Part shown: in pieces, positions 1 to 12,354 of the stretch
Numbering within the stretch: position 1 is the first letter of the stretch
Layout of the letters: each line of letters begins with the position of its first letter
NCBI GenBank assembly: GCA_949128115.1
Contig: OX421962.1
Coordinates: 36,107,745 to 36,171,744 of the forward strand
DNA length: 64,000 nucleotides
Direction: 5' to 3'
Origin: Anaspis maculata
Taxonomy: Eukaryota; Arthropoda; Insecta; Coleoptera; Scraptiidae
Notes under the pieces: model-generated
The model's database searches: none
Told to the model about the DNA's origin: nothing
What the model saw: the letters and a program-made list of their open reading frames with translations, nothing else
Position numbers and translations under genes: made by a program

Positions 1-255
1 AAATATCGAATTGTACCGTTTCTTTTTCAATATTCTCTTATTTTATCAACTAATGAAATTTTCACAAAGAAAATTTCTTTCAGAATATTTCTGAAACGGT
101 TCAATATTTTTTTAACCGGTTTACTATAAGCCTTCATTGGCATGAGCTGCCGATCATGCATGCTAACTCTCAGTCCTTTCATGATTCTACCTGTTTCTGT
201 TCATGAGTTTCTTCACATTTTTTATCTCTAGCACATTCTACCCCACCTTCCGCTA
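1..255. other. Intergenic, AT-rich, no gene seen
   Basis: AT-rich sequence with no convincing coding frame or RNA gene. It ends at the TA dinucleotide next to the foldback element that begins at 256. Confidence 0.6.
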
Positions 256-1286
256 TACAGGGTGTTCGGGTTTGACTATTACAAACTTTGAGGGATGATT
301 CCCCTTCAAAAATAAAGCCGAAAGAACAAAAAACTCATGGTCCTAAAATGCTTCCTTAAAAAGATACAGGGTGTTGAAGTTAACTATTTTTAATCGTTTT
401 TTCACCGTAACTTTTCAACCGTTAAACCGATTTTGATCAAATTTGAACCAAAGTTTAGTCAACTGAGTTTCCATCGAATAATGATACCACAATTTATCAA
501 AGATTCCTGGGGGCGTGAATAATAGGGGACTGTCCCCTATTTTTGCCCCTATTTTCATCTCCCCTGATAATTTTTTGGAATTGTTGATATTTTAGTTTAA
601 TTTAGAAGAACAAGTTACTCTTGCAAAATTTTGATTAGAGGCTTCATTTCCAAGATATTTGGTTTTTAAACTTTGGCAAACATCTCCAAATCGCCACTTT
701 CCAGAGCCCAAATTGTCTCTGAAAACGCCTTGTTTCTTAGCCGAAAATGGCAGTAAATCAACCTAAGCGACCTAGAAAACTTATTCCAGTTGAGGAATCA
801 TAAGTTTTCTTGGATTTTAATTTTTAGGCCTTCGAAAGTCGCGATTTCGAGGCGTTTTTCAAAGTTTTAGACCCAAATATCTCGGAATGAAGCCTCTAAT
901 CAAAATTTTGCAATAGTAACTTTTTCTTTTGAATTGAACGCAAAATCCGAAAATATCAACAATTTTGAAAAATATTTGAGGTAGATAAAAATAGGGGCAC
1001 CAATAGGAGACAGCCCCCTATTATCTACTCCCCCTGAAATTTTTGATGAATTGTAGTATTATTGTTCGATGGAAACTCATTTGACTAAACTTTGGTTCAA
1101 ATTTGATCAAAATCGGTTCAACCGTTCAAAAGTTACGGTGAAAAAACCATTTAAAAAGTCAACTTTAACACCCTGTATCTTTTTAAGGAAGCATTTCAGG
1201 ACCATGAGTTTTTTGTTCTTTCGGCTTTATTTTTTAAGGGAAATCATCCCTCAAAGTTTGTAATAGCCAAACCCGAACACCCTGTA
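256..1286. mobile_element. Foldback (palindromic MITE-like) element, TACAGGGTGTTCGGG termini
   Basis: The left end TACAGGGTGTTCGGGTTTG is mirrored at the right end as CCCGAACACCCTGTA, with TA on both outer sides (254-255 and 1287-1288), as expected for a TA target duplication. The arms stay complementary for several hundred bases: the segment around 415-490 mirrors that around 1060-1140, and the block near 515-545 containing GGGGACTGTCCCC mirrors that near 985-1020. The short ORF inside lies within one arm and is not a gene. A partial relative of the right arm sits at 33396-33565. With no transposase it is non-autonomous and probably was moved by a Tc1/mariner-type enzyme, judging only by the TA target. 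Confidence 0.8.
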
Positions 1287-1288
1287 TA

Positions 1289-2139
1289 TACTTCTTCGCG
1301 GCTCAAAGATGTCCACCATCGCCATCGGTCATCCTCTTGATCTAAGGAACACTGACACCAACAACTATGCTCTACCTTCAAATTACACACGGGATAGGTC
1401 CATGACGGGATATCATAAGCCAACCCACTAGATGCAATGCTATTGAATTTCAGAATTCTCGTTTCCGAGACGAGATCCGAGGCGATAACTGAAATCTGGA
1501 ATGCTCGTCACGAAACGGGGCGAGAGTCGAGACTTTTTGTTAGGGTCGTCTCGCGTCTCGTAAGTACGAGTCTCGCAGTCTCGTACGGTAGATACTGGGA
1601 AAAAGTAAAAGGGAAAATCTGACTGCGCGACCATAGTCACCTTTCAGAGAAGTGAAACTTCTTTAGGTGTGAATCAAGTAGCAAACTAGCCTACGTTCGA
1701 AGAAGATGCACTCTTTTTTTATTTTGTGTGTTATTGTTTTGCAATAATTTTTAAATTCTTACATAATTCAAATCAAGTACGTATACCAGCTTTTTCAGAT
1801 GATTCTGAACCGTTCCAATAATGTGCGACATGATTTGTTAGGCATTAGTTCTCTATTCTCGGAAAACTGACAATAAAACGTGAGTGCAAGTAGCGTATGG
1901 TCCGAAAGTTTTGGGAAATTGTTTAAAGCTAATAACTTTTTTTGAAAAGTCTTTATCTTTTAACTTGATACTGCAAAAATTGGCATCATATATATCAATA
2001 ACAAATCCATATTCAACATATTGATAATGGACCATCATCTTCGATGGATTTCAGTTTCTTCTGCCATAATTCTCCAGGATCAATTTCTCCAATGCGAGAT
2101 TCTCTAATGTTATTGAAAAAAGCGACGCCGTGATTGGTC
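1289..2139. other. Intergenic, no supported gene
   Basis: About 850 bp without a convincing gene. A stretch near 1450-1600 is rich in CTCG/CGAG words and locally self-complementary, which creates short overlapping ORFs on both strands that I regard as chance. Confidence 0.5.
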
Positions 2140-3625
2140 TTCAAGGGTGGAGTAAAAATTGCAGCTGAAAATGAAGGGGATGAAAGCCGTCAATCCATTG
2201 GATGCAAATATGTTATAAATAGTTCGACGCATCATGTCCCGTTGATAGGTACCATTATGGCACAAAAAGTGACGATCATTGCTGAAGAGGTGTCGTGGGG
2301 GGGCGAAGCTCTGCTTGGTGGTCCATTTTGGTTTTCTGGCCATGTAGAACCGATCACGACAAGTTTAGTATCTTTTCCGACTGAACTCAATCTTCTGAAG
2401 TCGAATCCGATCTGTAAATTTGGATAAAAACAAGTTCGAACAAGTAAACTTGAAAAAACTTTTTTTTTTTGACAATTTTGACGAATTTTTTTTACTGTTA
2501 GAGGTGTTTATCTTTGTTAGTATTTCAGGGGCTATTAAGTTCAAGTGCATTCTTCACGAAAATCATCCACTCGATATATAATTTTATTTCTCGAGTTTGA
2601 AAAATCGATTTGAACCTGAACCAGCCCAACGCGGCGTCTACTAATGACCAGAACACTACAGCATGCACCTTCCAATGAAAGTAGCTTAAACTTTTAAAAA
2701 AATTATAAATCATCTTTGAAAATTCGAGGATCTGTGCAAAACTGAGTTTCCTATAACATAAACAAAATCGCCGTGAATCGCACTGCAGGATTTTGAGTTC
2801 TTTGAAGATAAGTACGGGGTGTTTATAAGAAACTGTGATCGCGGCAGGCATGGGCCAGGTCGAAAAACCCAGTAACAGGCGCAATTGTAGTGATCAGAAG
2901 CGGATTCCAAAGGCGATGCGATCACAGGCATTTATAAATACCCGGTATAACCATTCTGGCAAGATTCATACCCTACATTTCAAATGGAAACTGTTATCTC
3001 TCCCCTAAAATAAGTCAAAATCCTGCAGTGCGATTCATGGCATTTTTGTTTATGTTATAGGGAATGCAGTTCTGCATAGATCCTCGAGTTTTCAAAGATC
3101 AGTTGTTATTTTTTTTAAAGTTTGAGCTATTTTCATTTGAAGGTGCATGCTGTAGTATTCTGCATGGTCATTAGTAGACGCGGCCGGCGGCGTTGGGCCG
3201 GCTTAGGTCCTAAATGGCCCCTGATATATTCTCAAAGATGAACACATTGAACAGTTAAAAAAAAATCGTCAAAATTGTCCAAGAAAAAAACAGTTTTCTC
3301 AAATTTACGTACGATCTCCAACAACGGTTGACGCTAACTTTTTCCCGTGTGTTCGAACTTGTTGTCATTCAAATTTATACATCGAATTCGAGCTCAGGAG
3401 ATGGAGCTTAGTTGGAAAAGATACCAATTTTTTTGTGATGGGTTCAATTTTCAATATGGCCCAGGGGAAAAAAACACCTAGCCGAGCTTCGCCTCCCCAC
3501 GAGACGAATGATCGAAACTTTGTGTACGGGATACAATACGTCGAATCACAATGTAAGTATTTGCATCCAATGGATTGACGGGTTTCAACCCCTCCATTTC
3601 AAGTTGAAATTGTTTACCCCCCCTC
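2140..3625. repeat. Long inverted repeat (foldback), arms about 620-660 bp
   Basis: Left arm 2140-2800 is the diverged reverse complement of right arm 3005-3625. Anchors: GTCAATCCATTGGATGCAAA at about 2188 against its complement near 3570; GCGTCTACTAATGACCA near 2634 against TGGTCATTAGTAGACGC near 3166; AAAATCCTGCAGTGCGATT near 3010 against its complement near 2775. The arms carry many substitutions and small gaps, so the element is old. The ORFs of 60-120 codons here are shadows of the repeat. Confidence 0.75.
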
Positions 3626-3994
3626 CAATAACTCAAAACCCCCAGGTGCGATTTTTGGCGATTTTGGATATGTAGTAGAGCACTCTGAACAGAATATCAA
3701 ATTTTCAGGACGTCAGGACGTCAAACCTCATTTTGTGCGAGGTTTTGCGGGTTTTGCCGATTTTATTACTATTTTTTCTGTATGTACTAAATGTGTCATG
3801 AATAAAAAAGATTGGACATCTGTAAAGCCATTTTTACAGTCATCTTTATCGTTACTTCTCCCCGGCAATGGGTACGGCCGTTGAGTTGACCGTTGACTCA
3901 AATGTTTAGGTAGGTATAGTGAGTGTTGTAGTGTTGAAGAATTTTACAGGTGCTATGTTTCTCTTTGTTTCATTGCGTTCATTGTTTGTCAGTT
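3626..3994. other. Intergenic, no gene seen
   Basis: AT-rich spacer between two inverted-repeat structures. No coding frame or RNA gene that I can support. Confidence 0.5.
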
Positions 3995-4225
3995 TGTCCA
4001 TCATGGACTTTTCGCAGGTTGAGGGAACTCCTCAACCTACAAAAAGTCCACATTTTTATCCATCATGGAGTAGGTACTAAATATATCCAGCAGGGGACTT
4101 TTTGCAGTGCTGAGGGAACTCAGCACTTTTGCAGTGCTTGCTTTGCAGGTTGAGGGAGCTCCTCAACCTGCAAAAAGTCCACTGCTGGATATATTTAGTA
4201 CCTACTCTATGATGGACAAAAATAT
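3995..4225. repeat. Cluster of three related hairpins inside a palindrome
   Basis: Three consecutive units of about 45 bp each read as a hairpin. Each opens with or resembles GGACTTTTTGCAG, has GAGGGAACTC or GAGGGAGCTC at the turn, and closes with CTGCAAAAAGTCC or a variant (about 4004-4052, 4096-4140, 4141-4184). They lie inside a larger palindrome whose left arm, containing GAGTAGGTACTAAATATATC (about 4067), is mirrored at about 4190-4210. Confidence 0.7.
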
Positions 4226-4559
4226 GACTGATGCCCGATTTCACAAAGGTGGTATCAAATTTTAGTTCGAAAATACTTGTCGGAAATACTTTTCGAGACG
4301 AAGATCGTTTCTTCTGGGACGGTCTGATTGAGAATCAGCGATGTACCTAATTCCCTTCCCCCCACCCACCTTAATGGTTATTTTTGTTGAAGATTGTTTC
4401 TAAAATCTTGAAAATCTATAACTCGAGAACGAAAAGAGTATGAAGAGCTGGAGTCAATATTCTTATTTTGGTTTTCAATCGTGGACACTTTTCGATAATG
4501 TTTTGCGTTTCTCATTAAATCTGTCCAGTGGGGCAGTCATTCCCTACGTTCAAAGCCAC
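4226..4559. other. Intergenic, no gene seen
   Basis: Unremarkable AT-rich spacer with no coding frame I can support. Confidence 0.45.
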
Positions 4560-5960
4560 TGGTAATTTAAAAAAACGGTTGTGTCACCCCAAAACTTCCC
4601 CGACGAGTAGCAAAGGAACGGATGGAAATTTTTGTATGAGACGTCCCTTCGGGTAGGGAGTTAGAATTTGAGAAGAAGTATGAACCACTGAGTATTTTCC
4701 TCAAAAAAAGCTTCATTTTGAGTTCCATAATTTGAGTTCGGTCTCGATAATCCAAGCCGGTTTTACATTGTCAACAGGGAACTTCTCGGGGAATTGAAAA
4801 CAAAATTGTTGGAAAATATTTAAGAAACCAGTTACCTCTTGTTTAAAAATAAATTGGTGAAAATCGGTTCACAAGTTTACTTGGTGCAGAAGTCTTATCA
4901 TTTGCACTCCAGAGCCCCAAACGAGAAGGGGGCTCAGTGAGGCTCCAAGAGACACCTGTGGACACCAGGGAACCTATAAGGCTTCAACCAACCCAAGGAG
5001 ACACAAGGGTGTCACATTCGCCTGAAACGGTAAAATTTGATAGTCACAAGTGGGGGCCCCATCAAGGCTTTGAACGGCATCAGGAATAAGACACCAGGGG
5101 GCTCTAGTACCGAATCATACAAGGGAACTGCACACTTTGAAGCTTAAACGTGCCAACGGGATGAGCATAGGTACTGAAGTTGCTAAAGCTACAGAAAACA
5201 CAAGGGGGTTTACGGAGCCCCCAAAACGATACTTGAAGACACAAAGGATTGAGGCGCACTGTTGCCTTAAACGATACAAGGAAACACACCAAGATCTGCA
5301 TTCAAAACCATTTTGTCACTTTGACAACAGGCAAACCGAGCTAGAATCGGCCAGGCCAAATTTTGAAAATTCATAGCGCCCGTCTTGTGGATGATGGGAA
5401 ACTCCAACTGCAGCATTAATTTGATTCCTTGGTTGTGTTCCTTCCTGCCAAATTTGGTTTTGATCCATTTGATAGATTTTGAATAATTAAATAATAAAGT
5501 TTTGAAGTTTGAGATTTTTTTAAATTTGACAGATGACAGATGGACAAATTTTTTCAACTGCTTTGAATAGAGTTCTCTAACGGCTTTCAGATGACATACT
5601 GCAAGTCAAGTTCCATGATGTATAACATCTGTCATTCTTTAATAGTGACATTTTGGTTTGACGTTTGACAGATGACAGCCAAAAACTAATGGGCACTTTC
5701 CAGGGACCAACATGTCCGTATACCGAATTTCAAGTTGATCGGATCAACGTTGCGGCTGTAATCGTAGCAGATTACAGACAGACACACACACAGACATACA
5801 CACACACAGACAGACATCACTCCAAAAATGTTCTTAATCGTCTTGGGGGACCACAAAATGGATATATCCGTCTTCATCTCGAAAAATTTTTTTAGCGCGT
5901 TCACAATACTTCTTCTCCTCGTTGGGTGGTGGGTCGGGGAAGTAAAAACAGTAGAGATTT
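4560..5960 (+). repeat. Dispersed repeat family, copy 1 (with ACAGACAC microsatellite)
   Basis: The stretch has diverged relatives elsewhere in the window. 4560-4830 resembles 32430-32660 and, inverted, 60229-60510. 5370-5700 resembles 33000-33270. 5640-5960 resembles the reverse complement of 63490-63840. Shared landmarks are TTTGACAGATGACAG, CAGCCAAAAACTAATGGGC, an ACAGACAG-type tract (5775-5815 here) and TCGTCTTGGGGGACC. The apparent 76-aa ORF over the tract is low-complexity repeat translation. The family looks non-autonomous; I cannot assign a class. Confidence 0.65.
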
Positions 5961-6098
5961 TACGTTCAATGAAAAATACTCTTGAAACATTCTTATTGGA
6001 ATAGAGACATTTTTGAAATAATCGCACTTGAAGATGACTTGAAAATGCTATCAAATTGGTAATTCGGCAGTAATTGGTTGTTCAGAAGAACTCCCACT

Positions 6099-7290
6099 AA
6101 ACTGCTCAACATTTGAAATGTCGGTATCGAAAATTTTGCCCTTTTTTCAAATGGTGTAACCTTGGATTGTCTCAACCGATTCCAATTTTGTTTCCATGGT
6201 TGCTTAGATACATCTTTCAGCAATCTACTTCATTGGCAAGTATTTATGATTTGTTTCAATTACATTCGTTACAGGGTGGAATGTAAAGCATTGCAAAATT
6301 GTGCTTAGTTCAATAGGTCCCCATTTTTCTGAACAATTTTTTTTTCAAATTCCAACGATAGATATAATCATGAAGCCTGATGTCTCGAAACGGTTTTCGA
6401 ATTTTTCAGATCAGCAGTTCAACAATGATACTTAATGTGATTTTTTTTGTAAAAGTTGCATTTTAGACATCTTGAAAAAATAAGAAATTGAGGTTATATT
6501 TTTGAAACATATTCAAACTAAAATTTTGGAATGTGTTTCTGAACCAACAAAACATCTACATGTTCAATTTGAGGTCCGCACGTAAAAAAATCCGATATCG
6601 ATACGATGCAATAAGTGCGCCCTCTGATGGCGGATTCCAACCAAAATCACGTAAGTTTATTAGACGCCTATACCATGGCCGCATACCAAATTTCAGCTTA
6701 ATTGGATTTACCGTTTGAGAATTATCATGGACGATTACACAGAGTTAGACACACGGACAGGCAGACGGACCGACTTTGATCTGGAAATGGTCTAAATGAA
6801 TCGATTAGATGGACCTTGGAAAAAGTTATTCTTCGAAATTTGGGAACAAATTTTTTGCGCGTTCGCAATATTTCCCTTCTTATTCGAAAACGCGAACCAG
6901 GAAAGTAAAACGGAGGTTTCTAAAGACAGCAGTTTTTAACAGTTCAAGCAACAAGCATGCAAAATTACAACCGAAATGACCAAAATGCAACTTTTACAAA
7001 CCAAAATTATGTCATCATTGTTGGACTAGGGCATCAGGCTTCATGATTATATCGTTAGAATTCGAAAAAAAAATTGTTCACAAAAATGGGGACCTATTGA
7101 ACTAAGCACAATTTTGCAGTGGTTTACAATTCACCCTGTAACGAATGTAAAAATGAGTCAAAAAATCTCGCTAACCAAATAGATTGCTGGAAGATGTATC
7201 TTAACAATAACTGTGAAAAGAAAATTGGAATCGGTTGAGACTTAAGGGCAAAATTTTCGATACCGACATTTCAAATGTTGAGCAGTTTAT
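6099..7290. mobile_element. Foldback element with 290-bp arms
   Basis: Left arm 6099-6390 mirrors right arm 7000-7290. Anchors: AACATTTGAAATGTCGGTAT near 6109 against its complement near 7260; TTGAACTAAGCACAATTTTG near 7090 against its complement near 6285; CATTCGTTACAGGGTG near 6263 against CACCCTGTAACGAATG near 7131. The 600-bp loop (6400-6990) contains a distant relative of the dispersed repeat with GGACAGGCAGACGG-type sequence and TTTTTTGCGCGTTCGCAATA. No transposase is encoded. Confidence 0.75.
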
Positions 7291-8572
7291 GTTAAAAAGT
7301 TCGCCAATGGGCATGACTGAAAAGAAAACAATAAGGATTTTGTCGCTCAGATCCTTTCGTTCTGGAGTTATCAATTTTCAAGTTTTTGAAAACAATCTGT
7401 AAACAAAAATGACTAATATGGCGACTGATATGGTAACTGTGGTGAGTGGTGATTCTGCTTTTACATGTTGCTATTCTAGAGTCACTCTGATCATGATCAA
7501 GGGAATGCACAGTGAACTGCCGTTACACCCTTTAGGTGGTATTACGTAACAAGAAGTTTAGGGTAAAATTGCGTAAGCAAACCGCAATTATGAAGATGAT
7601 CTAACGTTTTCCAAAATTTAAAAATAGGATGATCGTGGTCGGATTTATGAATTGACCCAATAGAATTTGTTTGTGATATTATTTAACGTTTCTTATCGTA
7701 ACAGTATAAAATATTCAAGAATTAATTAAGCGTGAAAATTTTTCAAGCACACAGTAGATAATATGAGAACAAAGTTATAGGATATAAAAATAGAAATATA
7801 TACCTACAAAATATGTGTTCTGACCGCTCGTTTGAGTTTCTGGGTTTGGGTGAACATCATGATTTTGCGAGAGCTTTCATAGTGATTGTTTACTTCATTT
7901 CATTACTTATCTTCCATTCAGCATAAGAAAATAAAACCAAATCCATGTAATGATATGTTTTACTTAGATATTCAAATGGGTTCCTGAATGTTGCTGTCCT
8001 TCCTCGCTATTTCTGAAAAGTCAACCAGTGCTGAAGATTTGGATAAAAGAAAAGAGAATTCGACAAATCAAAATTGCTCTTATTTTACTTCAATCCCAAC
8101 TATTGCATTGCGTCAAGAGCTGCATCTGCAGAATGACTAGAAGAATCGCGGAACTAAAATGATATTCTCAAACGGGTCAAAACAGTGGACATCCGGGTCT
8201 CTCGTCCTTGCCGTATGCGAGCGCTACCTGCTGCCCGTCTAATACCTACAGCGTAAAAAAATACAAAATTCATTTATGAAATTATTTATGTTGTCATTTA
8301 CAGAACAAGTAAAACAAGGATAAAATACACACACCGGCTAGAGTAGAGGTGTATAACTACGTACGGATTTTTACAAAACGTTAACCCGCGATTGGTTAAA
8401 ATATTAGCATTGGATCGGTTCCTTTGTCCCGGCGACTTCTTTAAAGCTTGATAGAGTCCCACTGGATTTTTAGTCGGCACGCTTCTGCTCATACGTTAAC
8501 AGCTCCAGATTTTTCAGTTTTACTGAATAGAAATTAGCTTATGAAAAAAGTTTCATCTGTTCAGTATACATT
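7291..8572. other. Upstream region of eclosion hormone; no gene seen
   Basis: About 1.3 kb of AT-rich DNA between the foldback element and the eclosion hormone ATG. It presumably holds the promoter and 5' untranslated sequence. I see no decisive TATA box or named operator, and an upstream non-coding exon cannot be excluded. Confidence 0.5.
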
Positions 8573-9176
8573 ATGATGATGGAGCTGCTGCCTACGAAGA
8601 ACGTCGTCCTGGTCCTCCTCTTCACGTCATCCTTGATGGTGCTTCTTGCCGAAGCGAATCCAATAGGTGAGTTTTTGAAAAAAATCTAAAGTAACCGGTT
8701 TACTCGTTTACTCGTAGCTGAAAAACAATACCGACGCGAAAATATTTGGCAGCATGTTGCTCCAAATATTATGTTGATTTACGTGCTAAAAATCGCCGCG
8801 TAAAACCTTACAGCGAAACATTTATCGAAAAAAAAAACGGCGAAATTCTACTTACCTATAGATGTATAATTAAGCAAAGTTGTATTATTTATTGTCAAGA
8901 GTCAAGAGAAAAGCTGGTTATTTATTCATCGCAGAAAATTCGGCTGTGATCAGAGATTCCTTCGCTGTGATGTTGGACTACCGAAAAAGCAATGTTTAAT
9001 TTTTCTGTTCATTTTCAGGTGTTTGCATAAGAAACTGTGCCCAGTGCAAGAAAATGTTTGGACCATACTTCGAAGGGCAGCTCTGTGCCGATGCTTGTGT
9101 CAAGTTCAAAGGAAAAATTATCCCCGACTGCGAGGACATAGCGTCTATAGCGCCATTTTTGAACAAATTCGAATAA
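8573..9176 (+). CDS. Eh: Eclosion hormone precursor (2 exons)
   Basis: Neuropeptide hormone that triggers ecdysis behaviour at the end of a moult; in other insects it is released from ventromedial brain neurons and acts on a receptor guanylyl cyclase to start the ETH/CCAP cascade. Exon 1 is 8573-8666 (donor GTGAGT), exon 2 is 9019-9176 (acceptor TTTTCAG); the joined frame gives 83 residues. Residues 1-28 form a signal peptide with a Val/Leu-rich core ending ...LLAEA, followed by the usual mature start NP. The mature peptide has the six family cysteines, in CIRNCAQC, QLCADAC and IPDC, and the near-invariant tail SIAPFLNKF. Three ATGs are in tandem; the first is taken as start, and choosing another would only shorten the signal peptide. 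The 352-bp intron falls after the first base of the Gly codon. The family is normally single copy. Confidence 0.95.
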
Positions 9177-10639
9177 CGAGCGTTCCTCTGTGTGTGAGAA
9201 AAATGTGTTCTACCTCTTAGTTTTGCCTGTGATGTAATTTATTTGTTTAGGTTTAAGTTCAGTCTTATTAAGGAAAAAAGTCCACAACACTTGTATAAAA
9301 GTGAGTTGCATTAAATAGCAAATGAATGAAAGTTGTTGGTTTGAAATTATTACGCAATTTCTTGTATGTACTAGAAACCTACTTAGGTATAATATGCAAT
9401 GAAGCAGGATCGTAAAGTTTGTTACTTCACTTTCATGGTTCTGAATGAGGGAAAATGGTTGCAAAGCTCAACATACTTTTTCCATTTTACGTATTTACGC
9501 TATACACTCAGACTCAGCATTTTTCTAACAGTGAAATTCTCAAAAGCTCAAGAATACCTGATCAAATTGCAAATTTTTCCCTTCCTATAGAGGGTGTTTC
9601 ACTAATTTGAAAGGTTGAAAGATTTTGGGGTGAGATTTTCCTTAGGGACTCACTTAATATGACAAACCTAATAAGTTGATAATTTGAGAAAAATGTAAAA
9701 GTAGATAGCTATCTATACCTACCTGCCTACCTATTTAATCTATCTACCTACAGTTCAGTGCATATGCGAGTGCATAATTATGTTAAATTGAAACTACATA
9801 ATATCGCAAAAATGGCTTAGTGCACAAGCCTAAAAGATTGTGTTGTTAAATAAGATTAAGTTCTCATGGGGTGAATTACCAAAACGCATTTTAAGCGAGT
9901 AGAATCAGGATGAGTTGGTAGGTAAATATTGCTGAAGAAAGTTCCATGTACCTAACCAGTACCGGACATAATAAGTTCAGGTTTCATTAAAATCGATTGG
10001 CTTGTCGGCGGGCCAATAAGATGGCGGTGAATCCTATGACCAACTTCAAATAATAATGATTTATACGAGCATTACGAGCCAACTAAAAGATGAGAATGAG
10101 ACGTTTTATCCAAGAACGAACAAGCAAGTAAATATTCAAACAAATACAAGGTCTTCCCGGTTTTAATCTGCCAAATTTCAGAAGGTGAAAAAAATTGAAA
10201 AATAAGCGCTTTTAATAAGTGTTATAGTCGATATTTTCATCGGTTTTTAAAAACTAGACAGCTTTGGATTTCTTTTGTCGATTTGGGATTTGTTTGGGCT
10301 GGCCGATAACTCAATTTTTTAGCTATCGAACCTGTAGCTATATACTACCTACTGCAGAAAAGCCAAAAAAAGTATTTACAGGGTGTCAAATAAAACACCA
10401 CAAAACTCTGGAAGGTTAGTCATATCCATGTTGCCAAGACTTTTTTTATGTACATCGGTACTAAAAATATGAAGAATTTGTTTCGTGTTTTCTCGAAACG
10501 GTTTTTGATTCACCCCCTATAAAAGTGATGTAATTTTTTCTCAATTACAGTCTCTGAGAATTTACCTTTCAATTGTATTGGCCATGATTGAGGCAAATTT
10601 GAAACAACCGATAGTTTCACTCAAAAAAACTGTTCCCAG
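9177..10639. other. Eclosion hormone 3' region and intergenic DNA
   Basis: No further gene is visible. The first few hundred bases should include the eclosion hormone 3' UTR; an ATTAAA (about 9309) is the only poly(A)-signal variant I noticed. Simple sequence of TACCTACC/ATCTATC type lies at about 9700-9755. Confidence 0.45.
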
Positions 10640-11850
10640 AAACACATTTTCTCTACTCGCCTCTGAAAACGTTAGCCCCGGTCAATACCTAAAACTCTCG
10701 CGGGCCGGGCCAATCACTACGATACCGGAATAGCATCTTGTCACATATCAGAATTAGGGGTACCTTTTTTCCAAGGTGAGTTGTTTTCGTAAACTTCAGA
10801 ATTGATAACTCGAGAACAAAAAGACCTATGGTTCATTCCATTTAAGAACAGAGTGTTTATTTAAATTGCAAGGCAAGTTTACAATGCACTGTAAGCACTG
10901 CTTGTAACAGCACTGTGGACTTGCCCTGCTTCTAAGCCAATGCAAATTGCAAGAAAAACCACTCCCAATTTGAATAAACACTCTGTTCTTGAATGGAATG
11001 AACCATAGGACCGTTCATATCCCGCTTTTGATTTGAGTTAAAAGCCCATTTGGAGGTGCGCTTTTAGTGGCTATCCATTTATATTTGAGTGTTCCAAATT
11101 ACATATTACAATGATCGATTGATCGCTCATGTATTTTTAATATGTAATATACTTATCTAATATGTATTTTTGAAAACTCAAGTTAGACTGGATAGCCTCT
11201 AACAGTGCCGGCCTTAGCAGTTTTGGCGCCCCGGGCAAGAATTCGAAATCGCTGCCCCAAGCCGGGTCCGCGAGCGAAGCGAGCAAAACTGATGCATTTT
11301 TCATGCATTAATGGAGACTTTTGTGCTTTCACAGAAGCAAATTTGGTGATCGCTGCTGGCAAGACCTTTTGTTGCTTTCGTAAATTATAATTTCTTTGGA
11401 TTTCAACCGCAATTTTTCCGCCCCTTATGAGCTGGCGCCCCGAGCGGTCGCCCGTCTCGCCCTACCCTAAGGCCGCTACTGGCCCCTAAAAGCGCACTCA
11501 CTTCTAAATGCGCTTTAAGCTAACAAACGGGATATATGAATACGCGGACCCTAGAGGCGAGAGGTGTATTCTTTAATGTTGAGGGATTGTTTTAAGGGTC
11601 GTTTCCCATACACACGTTTCACTTATTACACTGTCCCCTGAAACATGAAACACACTTTCCGTACTCACCCCTAAAAAAAGTTACCCTCAGTCAAAACTCA
11701 AAACCTATAACCCGCGCGGGCCGGTTGAGGCAGATATCAAAATTAGCATGATACCGGAATAGAATCGCCTCATATCAGATTTAGCCGATTTATCAGATTT
11801 AAGTTTATTATAGATAAACTTCAAAACTGATAGGTCGAGAACGAAAAAAC
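10640..11850. repeat. Nested palindromes flanked by a direct repeat
   Basis: The outer segments about 10640-10825 and 11650-11850 are related direct copies (GCGGGCCGG, GATACCGGAATAG, CATATCAGA, TCGAGAAC in the same order). Between them are a hairpin at 10826-11009 and a palindrome at about 11009-11548 whose ends read TTCATATCCCG and CGGGATATATGAA. The second resembles the larger foldback at 49012-49952, so both belong to one family. Confidence 0.6.
10826..11009. mobile_element. Small hairpin MITE
   Basis: CCTATGGTTCATTCCATTTA at the left end is mirrored by TGGAATGAACCATAGG at the right. The arms continue through AACAGAGTGTTTATT on the left and AATAAACACTCTGTT on the right. It is non-coding, about 184 bp, and sits immediately beside the CATATCCC-ended palindrome. 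Confidence 0.75.
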
Positions 11851-11989
11851 TTGGAGGTGAAATCTTCTTTTTTTTTGCCCTGCATTAACTACTTACTAGG
11901 TTATTAGCAGGTTTTTCTGTGTGAGTTTTTCAGTAACGATAACAGTATTGACGATAACAACGAAGACATTTTTGGAACAGTAGGGATTA

Positions 11990-12180
11990 ATCAGTGTGCA
12001 TGGTTTTGTTTCGATGGCTTTCTCATTTTATCCCTTTTCCCGGGGCATCACCGCACGATAGTAGATGCCCCAGAACTAGGAAACGCGTTGAAGAGTCCAT
12101 CTGGCCCAGTGCGGATTTGAACCTGGGACCTTCGCCTTTGAAAGCGGGGCCGAGCTCACCGTGCTACCGACTGGGTTGGT
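11990..12180 (-). repeat. tRNA-derived SINE or tRNA pseudogene
   Basis: On the minus strand 12178-12108 reads like a tRNA 5' part: a box A-like GGTAGCACGGTGAGCTC, then a box B match GGTTCAAATCC (complement at 12113-12123), about 70 nt overall. Unrelated sequence follows to about 11990. A tRNA-like head with box A and B plus an unrelated body is the usual layout of a tRNA-derived SINE. The acceptor and anticodon stems are imperfect, so I do not call a functional tRNA. Confidence 0.5.
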
Positions 12181-12354
12181 GAAATCTTTGTTTCGTCTTC
12201 TGTCGCATACGGTGCTGCATTTTTAGACGTTGGTTATGGAGCGTTTACAGGGCGATGCAGGAATTCACCATATACACGGCTCCTACTGAGTGTGCGCCAA
12301 CTACTTGGGGTGCCAGGGTAGAGTTGCCCCATACCAACGCATGTTAATAGCGTA

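Noticed and set aside
1437..1640. Overlapping 61- and 66-codon ORFs on opposite strands
   Set aside because: Self-complementary CGAG/CTCG-rich sequence makes both strands open by chance.
12108..12178. Functional tRNA gene on the minus strand
   Set aside because: Box A and B are present, but acceptor and anticodon stems are imperfect and a SINE-like body follows; called SINE or pseudogene instead.
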